From Thermosporothrix hazakensis (GTDB taxonomy: Bacteria > Chloroflexota > Ktedonobacteria > Ktedonobacterales > Ktedonobacteraceae): a stretch of 64,000 nucleotides of DNA. The DNA lies in contig NZ_QKUF01000029.1 in NCBI RefSeq assembly GCF_003253565.1, positions 1 to 64,000 of the forward strand. The letters run 5' to 3'. Below the pieces are notes generated by a model, which was not told where the DNA came from, ran no database searches, and was given only the letters and a program-made list of their open reading frames with translations. The position numbers and the translations under genes were made by a program. Every line of letters begins with the position of its first letter. The stretch's first letter is position 1. Positions 27,366 through 36,684 of this stretch are shown piece after piece.

Positions 27366-28226
27366 ATGCTTTTACGATCTTCACAATCAACGAAACGAGT
27401 TCGCCTCTGGGGCGTACCCGATTCACGAATGAAATGGCTCTGGCTGCTGTGCGGTATTGGTATCTATGGGGGGGTCCTCGGTGGTTACCTGTATGTGAAA
27501 TATACACAGCCTGTCACTAATTTGGCACAGGAGCCGCTGCGTTCGTTTGGTTTTGTGACGCTGGTGCTGATTCTCTTTGCGGCTTCCTATTCGTTACGGC
27601 GGCGCTTGTTGCGGGCATTGCCAGGAAAGGTGCAGAGTTGGCTCTGGATGCATATTGGATTGGGCACGACGACGCTTCTTGTTGCCCTGATGCATAGTGA
27701 TTTTGCCGGTATTACCCATGCTTTCCTGGTGCAGTGGAGTGACCTCTTACGTGCGTATGCGGGCCCGGGGGCGCTTCTGGCGCTCTTTGTGCTGGTGCTG
27801 AGTGGTGTACTTGGTAAGCTGCTAGATATGTTCTACACGGGGCGTATTGTCCGTGAGGCCGGAACAAATGGAGTTGGGATTGCGCCAACTGTTGAGGAAC
27901 GGGTCCAGGAGCTTACAGAGGCAGTGGAGCGCCTCTGTGCAGGCAAATCGGAGGCTTTCAAATCTTTTTGCCGGTTGGCTCTGCGCGGTCAGAGAGACGC
28001 GCAGCGTACAGTTGCTGTTGCTCCGGTTGAACACCAGGATTTTCAGCGAGTACGTGAGATCCTGCGTAAGCGAGCTTCCCTGCTTAGTTCGTTACGGCGT
28101 ATGAGGCATGCTGAGCGACTGATGAGGCGCTGGCGTTGTGTTCATGTGGTGCTGTCGTTACTAGCTTTCGCCGTGATTCTGTATCACTGTTGTATGCAGA
28201 TTCTGGTAATACTGCATGTAATTTGA
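27366..28226 (+). CDS. Integral membrane protein with paired histidines, cytochrome b-like
   Basis: The protein has 286 aa, with four to five membrane segments: about 25-45, 58-76, 95-115, 130-152 and 255-278. Histidines occur in WMHIG and LMHSD (third segment) and in CVHV and LYHCC (last segment), a placement suited to b-type haem between helices as in ferric-reductase-like proteins. A cytoplasmic loop of about 100 residues separates the last two segments. It follows the ferredoxin gene by 23 bp and is likely the membrane end of that electron-transfer chain. The redox partner is unknown. Confidence 0.65.
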   Translation: MLLRSSQSTKRVRLWGVPDSRMKWLWLLCGIGIYGGVLGGYLYVKYTQPVTNLAQEPLRSFGFVTLVLILFAASYSLRRRLLRALPGKVQSWLWMHIGLGTTTLLVALMHSDFAGITHAFLVQWSDLLRAYAGPGALLALFVLVLSGVLGKLLDMFYTGRIVREAGTNGVGIAPTVEERVQELTEAVERLCAGKSEAFKSFCRLALRGQRDAQRTVAVAPVEHQDFQRVREILRKRASLLSSLRRMRHAERLMRRWRCVHVVLSLLAFAVILYHCCMQILVILHVI

Positions 28227-28236
28227 CGCCCCTGGC

Positions 28237-28275
28237 TGAAGCAGAGAAAATGCTTCCTTTACCAGGCAGGCTTGC
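28237..28275 (+). terminator. Probable terminator of the redox operon
   Basis: CCTGG and GAAGCA, loop GAGAAAA, TGCTTC (28251-28256) and CCAGG form a stem starting about 10 bp after the stop. No strong T-run. Confidence 0.4.
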
Positions 28276-28299
28276 TCATCTGCCTCTCATGAGACAGTG

Positions 28300-28530
28300 A
28301 GGAGAGGCCAGGGAGTCCAGAGGCGTTTCATGGTCCTGTCGCTTGTTGGTTCCCTTCTGCCGGTACCCTGCAAGGCTTTGTGCAAAATATTCATTGCGAC
28401 ATTGTGGTCACGATCAGGGGGATTTGTAGATGAGCATCCATTTTGGCTTGTTCCCCCTTCTCTGTGTGATTGCAAGAGCCATAATAGTGCCAGGAATGAT
28501 TAATGATGCAGCACCATCGCACTTTTCTCT
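28300..28530 (-). pseudogene. tnpB C-terminal remnant
   Basis: Minus-strand frames contain DRDHNVAMNILHKAL (the end of the RuvC-like domain of TnpB) and, in another frame, GSCNHTEKGEQAKMDAH (a zinc-finger-like segment). A frameshift separates them and nothing upstream remains. It is a different piece from the remnant at 22,517-23,115. Confidence 0.65.
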
Positions 28531-28742
28531 GTGTAAACATGTTGAGCAAGAAACGCCTATTCAGAGCGGAGATGAGTGACAGAGTTTTCCCGGACTGTTC
28601 ATTGTGCATGCGTCTTTTCACGTGTCTGGGAGTAGGATTTTTGGCTGATATCTTGTCTTACCCGGGGGAGGATGTTGGACAATGAAGGGGGCAATACAGT
28701 GGTTTGAGAAGCTGCATTGAGAGGTGCGGATACAAAGAAATG

Positions 28743-28767
28743 GAGAGGCTGTTTTGATCAGCCTCTC
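28743..28767 (-). terminator. Hairpin after the lipoprotein gene
   Basis: GAGAGGCTG (28743-28751), loop TTTTGAT, CAGCCTCTC (28759-28767), 9 bp beyond the stop codon of the minus-strand lipoprotein gene. On that strand CATTTCTTTG follows. Confidence 0.6.
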
Positions 28768-28775
28768 AAGTGGTT

Positions 28776-29708
28776 TTACTGTTGTGGCTCCTGGGGAATT
28801 CCCAGTACCTCCTGAAGGTTATTTGTTGGCGTTGCTTGCTCGGGAGGTGTGATGGTCACTGGTTCGTCGAACTTGCTGAGATCTATTACCAGATCGGAGG
28901 TCGATGTAATATCACCTTTCTGGGTTGATTGGTTGGAGATGGCAGACGGATCAAGGGCCATATTGACCTTCATTTCGGTACGACGCACATAATGTTTGTT
29001 CTGATCGATCCAGACATCAACTGTTGAGTTGAAGGATTTTGTTTTATCGATCACTGTTTCAATATCCTGCTGACCAAAGTAGCCCTTCAGTTGCGGGCTG
29101 TTGCGCAGTAACTCTTTGAAGGCCTCTTTGTCCAGATCAGCGGAGATATGACGCATGTTCTCGCCACGAAGCGACTGAATACCTTGATCTTTGATTTTCG
29201 CGTGTTGTAAAAGCCCGAGCATGCTTTGCTGATCGAGCTGGTATGGGCCGCCAGGAATGCCTGCTTGCTGCATCAGGACCTCTTTATCCAGGACATACCA
29301 TTTGCCCTGCTGGTTCTGAATGTAGACCTTATTGCCTTTCATGATCTGGACAAGCTGCGCATTCTGCTTTCCGCTTGAGAGCGTATAGTTGATTTTAGCC
29401 TGATCGGGCATGCTGACGTCACCGTTTCCTTTGACCTGAATTGTGATATCCTGTGTCTGAGCGGTGGTCGGCATGCTCTGCGGCGTCTGTTGTATTGGGT
29501 TCTTGACCTGATTATTTGCCTGCAACTCCAGATGAGCAGATTTGAGCTGTTTCATTGCTTCAACGCTTTTCTGGATCGCTTCCAGCGGAGTTTCATTTGC
29601 TGTTTGAGTCGTTTGGGTATTGCCTTCTTGAGGGGCACAGGCCGCTAGAAGGAAGACCATAAGTGCCAGCAAGAGAAAGGAAACATTTCTTTTTTTCCAC
29701 AATTGCAT
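28776..29708 (-). CDS. Lipoprotein, LppX/LprG-like
   Basis: The protein has 310 aa. A signal segment ends in the lipobox LLAAC, so it should be anchored outside the membrane. The rest has a pattern of amphipathic strands and Gln/Asn-rich turns: LEAIQKSVEAMKQLKSAHLELQ at the start, then INYTLSSGKQNAQLVQ, KVYIQNQQGKWYVL, VDVWIDQNKHYVRR, and a late TSTSDLVIDLSKFDEPV. This order resembles the LppX/LprG/outer-membrane-lipoprotein-carrier-like fold that binds lipids, but similarity is structural and loose. GAGGAGCAGG precedes the ATG. No operon partner. Confidence 0.65.
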   Translation of the reverse strand: MQLWKKRNVSFLLLALMVFLLAACAPQEGNTQTTQTANETPLEAIQKSVEAMKQLKSAHLELQANNQVKNPIQQTPQSMPTTAQTQDITIQVKGNGDVSMPDQAKINYTLSSGKQNAQLVQIMKGNKVYIQNQQGKWYVLDKEVLMQQAGIPGGPYQLDQQSMLGLLQHAKIKDQGIQSLRGENMRHISADLDKEAFKELLRNSPQLKGYFGQQDIETVIDKTKSFNSTVDVWIDQNKHYVRRTEMKVNMALDPSAISNQSTQKGDITSTSDLVIDLSKFDEPVTITPPEQATPTNNLQEVLGIPQEPQQ

Positions 29709-30620
29709 ATTCCCTGCTCCTCATCTCTGTTCTATATGAGAATTGTTTGTTTATGAAGACTCTTTGATAAATGATCCTGCTTTTTATGATCTGTAGTAAA
29801 TACGGAAGAGACATGTAAAACGGTTTCATAGGTTCAAAAAAGTGACGTACAGCATACTATCTGGAGATCCAACGGAATAGAGAATGAATATGCGCTATTA
29901 TGCTATAATAACACCTGTCCATGAGAACAGAAGCGCAGAGATTCAACAGGTATGGAAGTTGAGCGTATTGTTTCAGGTTGTGGCGTAGCTCATAGCGTCG
30001 GGCACGCAAGCAGGCTCATAATATATGAAAGGAATGCGGTTTGTCTCTTTTGGGAGGCTACAATAAGAAAATACTGGGTAGGAGTTATAGCAGAAGCCAT
30101 TGCTGACGATAAAATCCTGCTGGAATCGTAGAACATAGAGAAACAGTATCCGTCTCTCTGCATCTTCTCTTCCTGAGTGGATGAGGCAGGCCTTTTCGAT
30201 GGGTGCGCTGATGAATCGGCGCCGAGGCCGGTTATTGATGTTGTGAGAGCTGGGAAGAGGGTGCTCATCGGAATGCTGTTTACTTGAACCCCCTTTGCTG
30301 AAGATGGATATTGAGCCGAGGCGAATAGTCCTCAGGGTCTTTTTCAGGGTATAGAGGGTTGTATCCAGGGTACTGGTTTATAGTAATTTCGGGTTCTTGC
30401 TGTTTGTCATTTGGTGCTTGTACAGAAAAACAGCAGTAAGTCCTCGTACGAAGAAGGTGCAAACTGGACGGCTTGTTTGAGAACGGCCTGTTTTCGCGTC
30501 TATTGTAACCTGGGCTTTGAACGAAACGTATTTCTTCTGTATTCTATTCGTAACAAGCTATAATACAATTGGCGGCACCTTTCTATCCATGAATACGCCT
30601 TAGGATAGGAATTATCAGTT
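29709..30620. other. Long intergenic region, no convincing gene
   Basis: About 910 bp between divergent genes. Open frames (for example 29990-30268 minus) lack ribosome binding sites and recognisable motifs. TATAAT-like sequences occur at about 29900 (TGCTATAATAAC) and 30558, the latter close to the protease gene. Confidence 0.35.
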
Positions 30621-32423
30621 ATGAATCAAGAGAAAATTGCGCAAAATGCCTCTTCTTCCCTGTACAGGATGAATCGAATCGTGGTACTAGGGATGACCTT
30701 TACTGTTCTCCTGGCCCTGCTCTTGAGCAATACATTCATCACGGCAACCGCGAAAGCCGAAGGAAGACCGGGAGGAAATGTCGAAGATCCCGAGGTCAGA
30801 GCGGTTGTAATCGCAAAACCCGCAGTAGTGCGTATTGCAACCACTATTTTTGCTACTGTTACTGTGCGAATGAAGTCAGGCGAAACGGTGAAATTCCCTC
30901 AAGGAAGCAGCACAAGCGAAAATGCTGTTGGCTCGAATTATGCGGGGAGCGCTCTGGGAAGTGGAACCTTTATCTCCTCTCAAGGCGATATTCTTACCGC
31001 AGACCATGTTATCAATCCTCCAAAAGATGATTCGCTCGCTCTCTACTTTTATCAGGTGGCCGCGCCTGACATCGCGCTTTACTTGAATGAACATGGAGAA
31101 AAGGGAACCACCGCCGAAGATGTTGAAAACCAGTTGAAGAGTGGGCAACTGAGAGGGGCAATCGATATCACCAAGACGGAGAGCGTTGTTTTCCTGAGCA
31201 CAGATTATACCGGTCCGTTAGATGCATCTTCGTTCCGTGAACTGCCCGATTTTGTACAGAAACCTGTTGATAAGGTATATAAGGAGAGCTCGATTGAAGA
31301 CAAGGACATGGCGATCATTCACGCCGCGTTTACCGATACTCCTCATATACAGCTCGGTGATTCTTCATCGGTACAGCAGCAAGATAATCTCACCATCATT
31401 GGTTTTCCTGGCAATGGCGATGTAAGCGATACGCCAACAAATATGTTGACTTCTTCAGTCAATAAGATTACTGTTTCTTCGATCAAGACAACGAATAATG
31501 GCACACGCTTGATTCAGGTCGGGGGCAATGTTGAGCATGGAGATAGTGGCGGTCCTGCTCTGGATAGCAAAGGAACCGTTGTCGGGATTGTCAGCTTCGG
31601 GCTAGATAGCGGCGGCCGCGGAAATACAAGCTTCCTGCAAACCAGTAACTATGCACGCGAATGGGTGGAACAGCTTGGTCTTGATACTAAACCGGGGTCA
31701 CTGCAAAAGCTGTGGAGTGATGCGATGAATGCCTACGCCTCGAATGAGGCCGGACACTGGCATAAGGCGCTTGATCTGTTCAACCAGATTGAAAAGAAGT
31801 ACCCTGATTTTAAGGCAATCAAGTCGTACCAGGACTATACAGAAAAGCAGGCTGCTACTGAGAAGGTGCCGACGACCAATCAGAATCAACCTGTGCCGGC
31901 ACTCCTCTCTTCACCGATTACGCTTGCTATCACGATTGCTGTCATCGCATTTGTTGCGCTGCTCTGTATCGTTCTGGCATACCTGGTGATCCGAAGTGGC
32001 AACCGACGAAAGGTGCAGCCTGCTCCTTTCGCTGGTGGAGCACCCTATTCAACTGGTTTTGTGAACGCGCCCCCTCAGGGCCAGTATAATCAGTTCCAGC
32101 GCTATGCTCCGGTGCCGCAACCTGGCCAGCAGCAAGCGCCATCTCAGTTTGATAATAGTATGTATGCGTTTGGAGCTCCTCCGTCCCCGGCTCCATCTTC
32201 GATCGCTGATGAGGTTACTGTGCGGCGTGCTCCGGTTCCTCAGCAGTCGCAGCCAAATAGCCCAATGGCGCAGCCTGTGCCAAAGCAACAACCAGCGAGT
32301 TCGAGTGCCGGGTTGAGTGTCTGGCCCTGTGGGCATAGTAATCGGCCGGAGGCTCGTTTCTGTGGAGTTTGTGGTGAACCTGCTCCGCATACTCCGCCCC
32401 CGCCACACCACGTTGAGCAGTAA
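30621..32423 (+). CDS. Membrane-bound trypsin-like serine protease with zinc ribbon
   Basis: The protein has 600 aa. An N-terminal membrane or signal segment (about 22-45) is followed by a trypsin-like domain: His129 in LTADHV, Asp229 in DKDMAII, and Ser309 in GDSGGP, the full catalytic triad. A helical repeat-like segment (about 350-410), a second membrane segment (about 430-455), a long Pro/Gln/Ala-rich linker, and a C-terminal CGHSN-CGVCG zinc ribbon follow. There is no PDZ domain, unlike DegP/HtrA. The protease domain probably faces outside and the zinc ribbon inside. It ends at a strong terminator, directly before the first parS block. Confidence 0.8.
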   Translation: MNQEKIAQNASSSLYRMNRIVVLGMTFTVLLALLLSNTFITATAKAEGRPGGNVEDPEVRAVVIAKPAVVRIATTIFATVTVRMKSGETVKFPQGSSTSENAVGSNYAGSALGSGTFISSQGDILTADHVINPPKDDSLALYFYQVAAPDIALYLNEHGEKGTTAEDVENQLKSGQLRGAIDITKTESVVFLSTDYTGPLDASSFRELPDFVQKPVDKVYKESSIEDKDMAIIHAAFTDTPHIQLGDSSSVQQQDNLTIIGFPGNGDVSDTPTNMLTSSVNKITVSSIKTTNNGTRLIQVGGNVEHGDSGGPALDSKGTVVGIVSFGLDSGGRGNTSFLQTSNYAREWVEQLGLDTKPGSLQKLWSDAMNAYASNEAGHWHKALDLFNQIEKKYPDFKAIKSYQDYTEKQAATEKVPTTNQNQPVPALLSSPITLAITIAVIAFVALLCIVLAYLVIRSGNRRKVQPAPFAGGAPYSTGFVNAPPQGQYNQFQRYAPVPQPGQQQAPSQFDNSMYAFGAPPSPAPSSIADEVTVRRAPVPQQSQPNSPMAQPVPKQQPASSSAGLSVWPCGHSNRPEARFCGVCGEPAPHTPPPPHHVEQ

Positions 32424-32434
32424 AATATGTATTG

Positions 32435-32479
32435 AGAGCCAATCTCTTGTTCTTGAAAAGAGGTTGGCTCTTCTTTTTT
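32435..32479 (+). terminator. Intrinsic terminator after the protease gene
   Basis: A 14-nt arm AGAGCCAATCTCTT (32435-32448) pairs with 32458-32471 with one mismatch, followed by TCTTTTTTG. Confidence 0.85.
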
Positions 32480-32518
32480 GTTGCGTCCTTGTCAGCGTAA
32501 CCTGGTTTCTGAGCGGAG

Positions 32519-33462
32519 CGTTTCACGTGAAACACCAGGGCTGGAAGAAATCGCATTGCTGTTTCACGTGAAACATTGTTGCTGGATATACCTCCTGTTG
32601 CTGTGGCTCTTTATAACGACGAACTGTTTCACGCGAAACGATTGCTCTCTGCTCAAGGAAATAGAGAGTATCACTGTTTCACGTGAAACATCCTCATCGA
32701 GGGTTTGCGCGCTCGCTCTTTTGGGAGCAGAATATATGCATCTATGGGACTCCGGGGGCTTCGGATGAGATGTAGAATTCAGTGTTTCACGTGAAACAAT
32801 CCCGGGTTGAACCGGGCCTCTATCCATATCAGGCCACGCTCTCTTTGTTTCACGTGAAACATTCACCTCTGAAAAATGCCGCTGATTACTGCTGATCAGT
32901 GCTTGCCTCCAAAAAGGCGCGCGATCCTGAACGCTTTCAGGCCCCGGATAAAAGGGAACGTTGCTGCTTTCCGGCCTATCAGACTGTTTCACGTGAAACA
33001 GCGAGGTTAGCTTTCACCTGGAGAGATTGAGGAAGCGTTTCACGTGAAACATTTCCTTCGCTCTTGCCATAAGGGGGCATATATTGTTTCACATGGAACA
33101 GTACCTCTGCATCGAAAGCAGTGCTTGCCTGCTGGTTCCTCTTCTAGAAGCACACGGACTGAAAGCTCAATCCATCGGCACTGCTTCCATAGGCATACAG
33201 TGTTTCACGTGAAACGCGTCCAGGGCAATGCTTTTTTTCAGCAATCTATTGTTTCACATGAAACAGAGAACTGAGATTGATACTGCAAAGGCGGGTGCTG
33301 CCAGATGGGTGGAATTGGTTTGTGCTTTATCCTACAGGACTGTTTCACGTGCAACGCAGAGGAGACCGTTTTGAAGTCGGAGATCGAGAGAAGCATTTGT
33401 AAAGGGTGTGTTTCATGTGAAACATGCAGCCCTCAAATTCCTGCATTGTTTCACGTGAAACG
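32519..33462. other. parS cluster A: 9 exact and 5 near sites
   Basis: Palindrome GTTTCACGTGAAAC (ParB-binding parS core). Exact cores start at 32520, 32561, 32676, 32784, 32847, 32986, 33037, 33202 and 33448. Near-matches start at 32626, 33251, 33342 and 33410 (one mismatch) and 33086 (two). Spacing is 38-139 bp. The 0.94 kb contains no convincing gene; short open frames merely translate the palindrome (for example MFHVKH or VSRET). It lies between the protease terminator and the fabI terminator, about 14.5 kb from the unwinding element. Confidence 0.93.
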
Positions 33463-33491
33463 GAGAGTTGTTTTATGGAACTGGATAAGAA

Positions 33492-33522
33492 AAGGCCGGG
33501 TCCTTGTAGAGAAGGCCCGGCA
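33492..33522 (-). terminator. Intrinsic terminator of fabI
   Basis: On the minus strand GCCGGGCC pairs with GGACCCGGC, followed by TTTTCTTATCC. It lies about 20 bp beyond the fabI stop. Confidence 0.75.
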
Positions 33523-33539
33523 GAAATGGTATATCGATT

Positions 33540-34313
33540 TTAAGCGCCCATAATATTGTAGCCTGCATCAACGAAGAGAACCTCGCCAGTGATGCCTCGA
33601 GCCAAATCACTGCACAGGAAGAGCGCCGTATCACCAACTTCGCTTTGCTCGATATTGCGGCGAAGTGGTGCGACCTGCGCGGCCTGATTGCGGAAGCCGG
33701 TGAAACCGGAGATACCGCGAGCTGCCAGCGTGTTGAGAGGGCCTGCAGAAATGGCATTGACGCGAATATTGTGTTCGCCCAACTCGTAAGCCAGATAGCG
33801 AGTGCTGCACTCAAGAGCGGCTTTCGCGACAGCCATCACATTATATTTCGGCATCACGCGTTCACTTGCCAGATAGGTGAGTGAAACGATGCTGCCGCCA
33901 CCGCGAGCCTGCATCATGGGGGCGGCACGACGTGCTAAAGCGATCAGAGAGTAAGCGCTGATATCCAGAGCGGTGTGGAAGCCTGCGCGGGTTGTCTGCA
34001 CAAATGGATTTTCGAGTTCGGAGGCGGGAGCGAAGGCAACCGAGTGAACCAGAATATCCAGTTCACCATTAAAGACTTCGGCTGTCTTTGCGAATGCCTC
34101 ATCGATCTGATCATCATATTGGACATCACAGGGAAAAGTAACGGTGCCGGGAATCTTTGCTGCGAGCTCTTTGACATACTTTTCCATGCGATCCTGATAG
34201 GTGAAAGCAAGCTGGGCACCTTGAGACGCGAGAGACTGTGCGATTGCCCATCCAATAGAGCGATGATTCGCGATGCCAAAAATAAGGGCTTTTTTGCCTT
34301 CCAGTAGAGACAT
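33540..34313 (-). CDS. fabI: Enoyl-[acyl-carrier-protein] reductase (NADH)
   Basis: The protein has 257 aa, the normal length. It catalyses the last reduction in each fatty-acid elongation cycle. It is an atypical short-chain dehydrogenase: GIANHRSIGWAIA nucleotide-binding motif of FabI, LVHSVAFAP, the Tyr-x6-Lys catalytic pair in YNVMAVAK, and the end segment RRNIEQSEVGDTALFLCSDLARGITGE. It is the last gene before parS cluster A on this strand, downstream of the rhodanese gene but likely with its own promoter (74 bp gap). Confidence 0.95.
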   Translation of the reverse strand: MSLLEGKKALIFGIANHRSIGWAIAQSLASQGAQLAFTYQDRMEKYVKELAAKIPGTVTFPCDVQYDDQIDEAFAKTAEVFNGELDILVHSVAFAPASELENPFVQTTRAGFHTALDISAYSLIALARRAAPMMQARGGGSIVSLTYLASERVMPKYNVMAVAKAALECSTRYLAYELGEHNIRVNAISAGPLNTLAARGISGFTGFRNQAAQVAPLRRNIEQSEVGDTALFLCSDLARGITGEVLFVDAGYNIMGA

Positions 34314-34387
34314 AAGTAACCATCTCCTCTCAAGAAATAAGCTAGCCTATGCTAGCTTTGAACAAGGGTATCTCGATTTGTTTGTTT

Positions 34388-34747
34388 TTAGCGCTCAACC
34401 GGGTAGCGGTGATCGAGCCAGCCAATCATGCCATTTGCCAGATTGTAGACTTTCTGGAAACCAAGCAACGACGCAATTTCTGAGGCGATCGAGCTGCGAT
34501 GGCCTGACCGACACACAAAAATCACCTCTTTGTCTGTCGGTAAATGAAGTTCCTCCAGGGCTTTCCCGAACAGATAAATCCCCTTGCTATTGATAGGTAC
34601 AAGTTGAGCCTGTGCAATATGGCCGCTCTGCCATTCCTCCGGTTCACGTACGTCCACAACGTGAGCGCCGGTTTCGATCATCTGCTTTGCCTGTTCTGTT
34701 GAAATTGTTGTATAGGGCAAAGCCGCTTCCTGTTCTTCGTATGCCAT
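34388..34747 (-). CDS. Single-domain rhodanese (sulfurtransferase)
   Basis: The protein has 119 aa, one rhodanese domain: ISTEQAKQMIETGAHVVDVREPEEWQSGHI, then the active-site loop VCRSGHRS with the persulfide-forming Cys, and YNLANGMIGWLDH. It moves sulfane sulfur to an unknown acceptor in the cytoplasm (no signal sequence). It starts 3 bp after the stop of the small gene upstream, so the two are cotranscribed. Confidence 0.9.
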   Translation of the reverse strand: MAYEEQEAALPYTTISTEQAKQMIETGAHVVDVREPEEWQSGHIAQAQLVPINSKGIYLFGKALEELHLPTDKEVIFVCRSGHRSSIASEIASLLGFQKVYNLANGMIGWLDHRYPVER

Positions 34748-34750
34748 ATA

Positions 34751-35014
34751 TTATTTCTCCCCGGTAGTCTCGCTCGACTCGCTTTGATACTGCTCTAGCC
34801 AGAGCTTTCCCAGGAGAGTCGGCGCGAGTATATATTCGTCACCTATAAACGAGAGGGTCAGTAGGCCCTGGTCTTCCATTTCACGAAAATCATCGGTGAT
34901 GAGATAGAAGTCATGCAGCATGCGGGCTACATCGCTTTCCGGCAATTGTTTATAGATCTGTAAGATGCGTAGCACCGCCGCATACTTGGGACTACTGTCA
35001 TCAATCGCTCGCAT
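34751..35014 (-). CDS. Small protein, possibly winged-helix
   Basis: The protein has 87 aa from the ATG at 35014, where AGGAG lies 8 nt upstream. A longer reading from 35077 lacks such a site. The sequence RILQIYKQLPESDVARMLHDF, DDFREMEDQGLLTLSFIGDEYILAPTLLG looks like a helix-rich body ending in a beta wing, compatible with a small winged-helix DNA-binding or redox-sensing protein. Its operon with a rhodanese would fit a sulfur-responsive regulator, but this is inference. Confidence 0.55.
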   Translation of the reverse strand: MRAIDDSSPKYAAVLRILQIYKQLPESDVARMLHDFYLITDDFREMEDQGLLTLSFIGDEYILAPTLLGKLWLEQYQSESSETTGEK

Positions 35015-35367
35015 AGTGAGCACTCCTGGTAAGGTATCCCGGCACCACACGTTTTCTTTCCCCTTCCCTTTGAGCAAGAGGGAGAGGTCTCATGGCTCTC
35101 ATTGAGCTGAAGACTGTTTATGGTGTTGGAATCCCTGGAAAAGAATATGTTCTTTCACAGTGTAACAAATCCGTTTACTGAGGGCAAGGGGAGCGGAGTA
35201 GCATGGTATACTATAGCGTCTGATAGGTTTTATCAGGCGCAGGCAAGGTATACATACACGTGTTCCGCGCGCCTTTCCCCTTGTTACTCCTGGGGAATGC
35301 CTGTTTCGGGCTCTCCGTGGGGAAATGGCGTTAGATATAAAGAGAGAAGCAGGAGGAATCAGGGAGA

Positions 35368-36681
35368 ATGACAGACGAAGTTCAACCGGTCGATCCATAT
35401 CAGAAACCGCCTACAACTATTCTTGCCAGCACCGTTATTCGCAATATCAAGCAATTGGTCACGGTGGCGCAAGCTCCTATAGAGGGAGCGAGTGGCCCTC
35501 TACAGGTCCTTGAGCAAGCGGTTATCGCTGTCCATAAAGGATCAATTGTCTGGATAGGGCAGGAAGGAGTGAATGAGCCGCACTTTGTTGCGGATAATCC
35601 CGAGGATAGCAACGGTATTACTTTGATTGATGCCCGGGGAGCCGTGATTACACCGGGTTTTGTGGATTCCCATACTCATCTGGTTTTTGCTGGAGATCGC
35701 TCTGAGGAATTCCATCTGCGCCGTGCCGGGGTCAGCTATGGGGAGTTGCTGGCTCAGGGACGCGGTATTTTAACAACAATGCAGGCGACCCGAGAGGCGA
35801 GTGAGGAGGAACTACAGCAGTCCGCTCTGGCACGTCTGGCTTCTGTGCGTCAGCACGGTACAACGACGGTAGAGGTAAAAACTGGCTATGGCTTGAGTAA
35901 GGAGACTGAGGAAACCTGTTTACGCGTCATCAATAGCCTGAACGCCACCTGGCAGGAGAGCTTGTCTTCTCTGGACAGTATTCGCGTGGTTCCTACTTTT
36001 CTGGGAGCTCATAGCGTTCCTCCTGAATATCGCGGACAACGACAACGCTATGTCGATCTGATTGTTGAGGAAATGCTACCTGCCTTTGTTCATCTATCTC
36101 GTTTTTGCGACGTGTTCTGTGAACGCGAGGCTTTTACTGTCGAAGAATGCCGTCGTATTCTGACGCGTGCAAAAGAATTGGGCTATCAATTAAAAGTGCA
36201 TGCCGATCAACTGACACCCGGCGGCGGCGCTCGTCTTGCGGCAGAACTCGGTGCTACTTCTGCCGATCATCTGGACTTTGCTACTGATGAGGATCTGGAT
36301 GCGATGCGCGAAGCCGGAGTCGTCGCGACATTGCTGCCGGGCTGTTCTTATACACTGCGCACTCCGTATCCGTCCGCGCGCCGTTTTCTGGATCGAGGCT
36401 TACATGTGGCGCTGGCTACGGACTTCAATCCCGGCACCTCCTATTGCGAGAATATGCAGATGATGCTTGGTCTGGCAATGTCGGCTATGGGTATGTCTCT
36501 GGAAGAGGCACTGACCGCCACAACGATTAATGGAGCGCGCGCTCTGGCCTTACACGATCAGATTGGCAGTATCGAGGTCGGGAAACGCTGCGAGCTAGCT
36601 CTGTGGTCCATTCAGGATTATCATGAGATTGGGTACCACTTCGGAGTGAATCTGATACACTCGGTGCTGATGCCAAAGTAG
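35368..36681 (+). CDS. hutI: Imidazolonepropionase
   Basis: The protein has 437 aa. It hydrolyses 4-imidazolone-5-propionate to N-formimino-glutamate in histidine breakdown. It is an amidohydrolase: metal-binding HTHLVFAGDR near residue 105, RGILTTMQATREAS, VEVKTGYGLS, PTFLGAHSVPPEY, LKVHADQLTPGG (metal His), ADHLDF, and ATDFNPGTSYCENMQ (metal Asp). An AGGAGG-rich leader precedes the ATG. It reads in the same direction as hutH but is separated from it by parS cluster B (0.77 kb). hutU, the middle enzyme of the pathway, is not in the window. Confidence 0.93.
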   Translation: MTDEVQPVDPYQKPPTTILASTVIRNIKQLVTVAQAPIEGASGPLQVLEQAVIAVHKGSIVWIGQEGVNEPHFVADNPEDSNGITLIDARGAVITPGFVDSHTHLVFAGDRSEEFHLRRAGVSYGELLAQGRGILTTMQATREASEEELQQSALARLASVRQHGTTTVEVKTGYGLSKETEETCLRVINSLNATWQESLSSLDSIRVVPTFLGAHSVPPEYRGQRQRYVDLIVEEMLPAFVHLSRFCDVFCEREAFTVEECRRILTRAKELGYQLKVHADQLTPGGGARLAAELGATSADHLDFATDEDLDAMREAGVVATLLPGCSYTLRTPYPSARRFLDRGLHVALATDFNPGTSYCENMQMMLGLAMSAMGMSLEEALTATTINGARALALHDQIGSIEVGKRCELALWSIQDYHEIGYHFGVNLIHSVLMPK

Positions 36682-36684
36682 CTC

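Noticed and set aside
32564..33553. Open frames within parS cluster A
   Set aside because: They translate the palindrome itself (MFHVKH, VSRET, CFT), overlap on both strands, and have no ribosome sites or family motifs.
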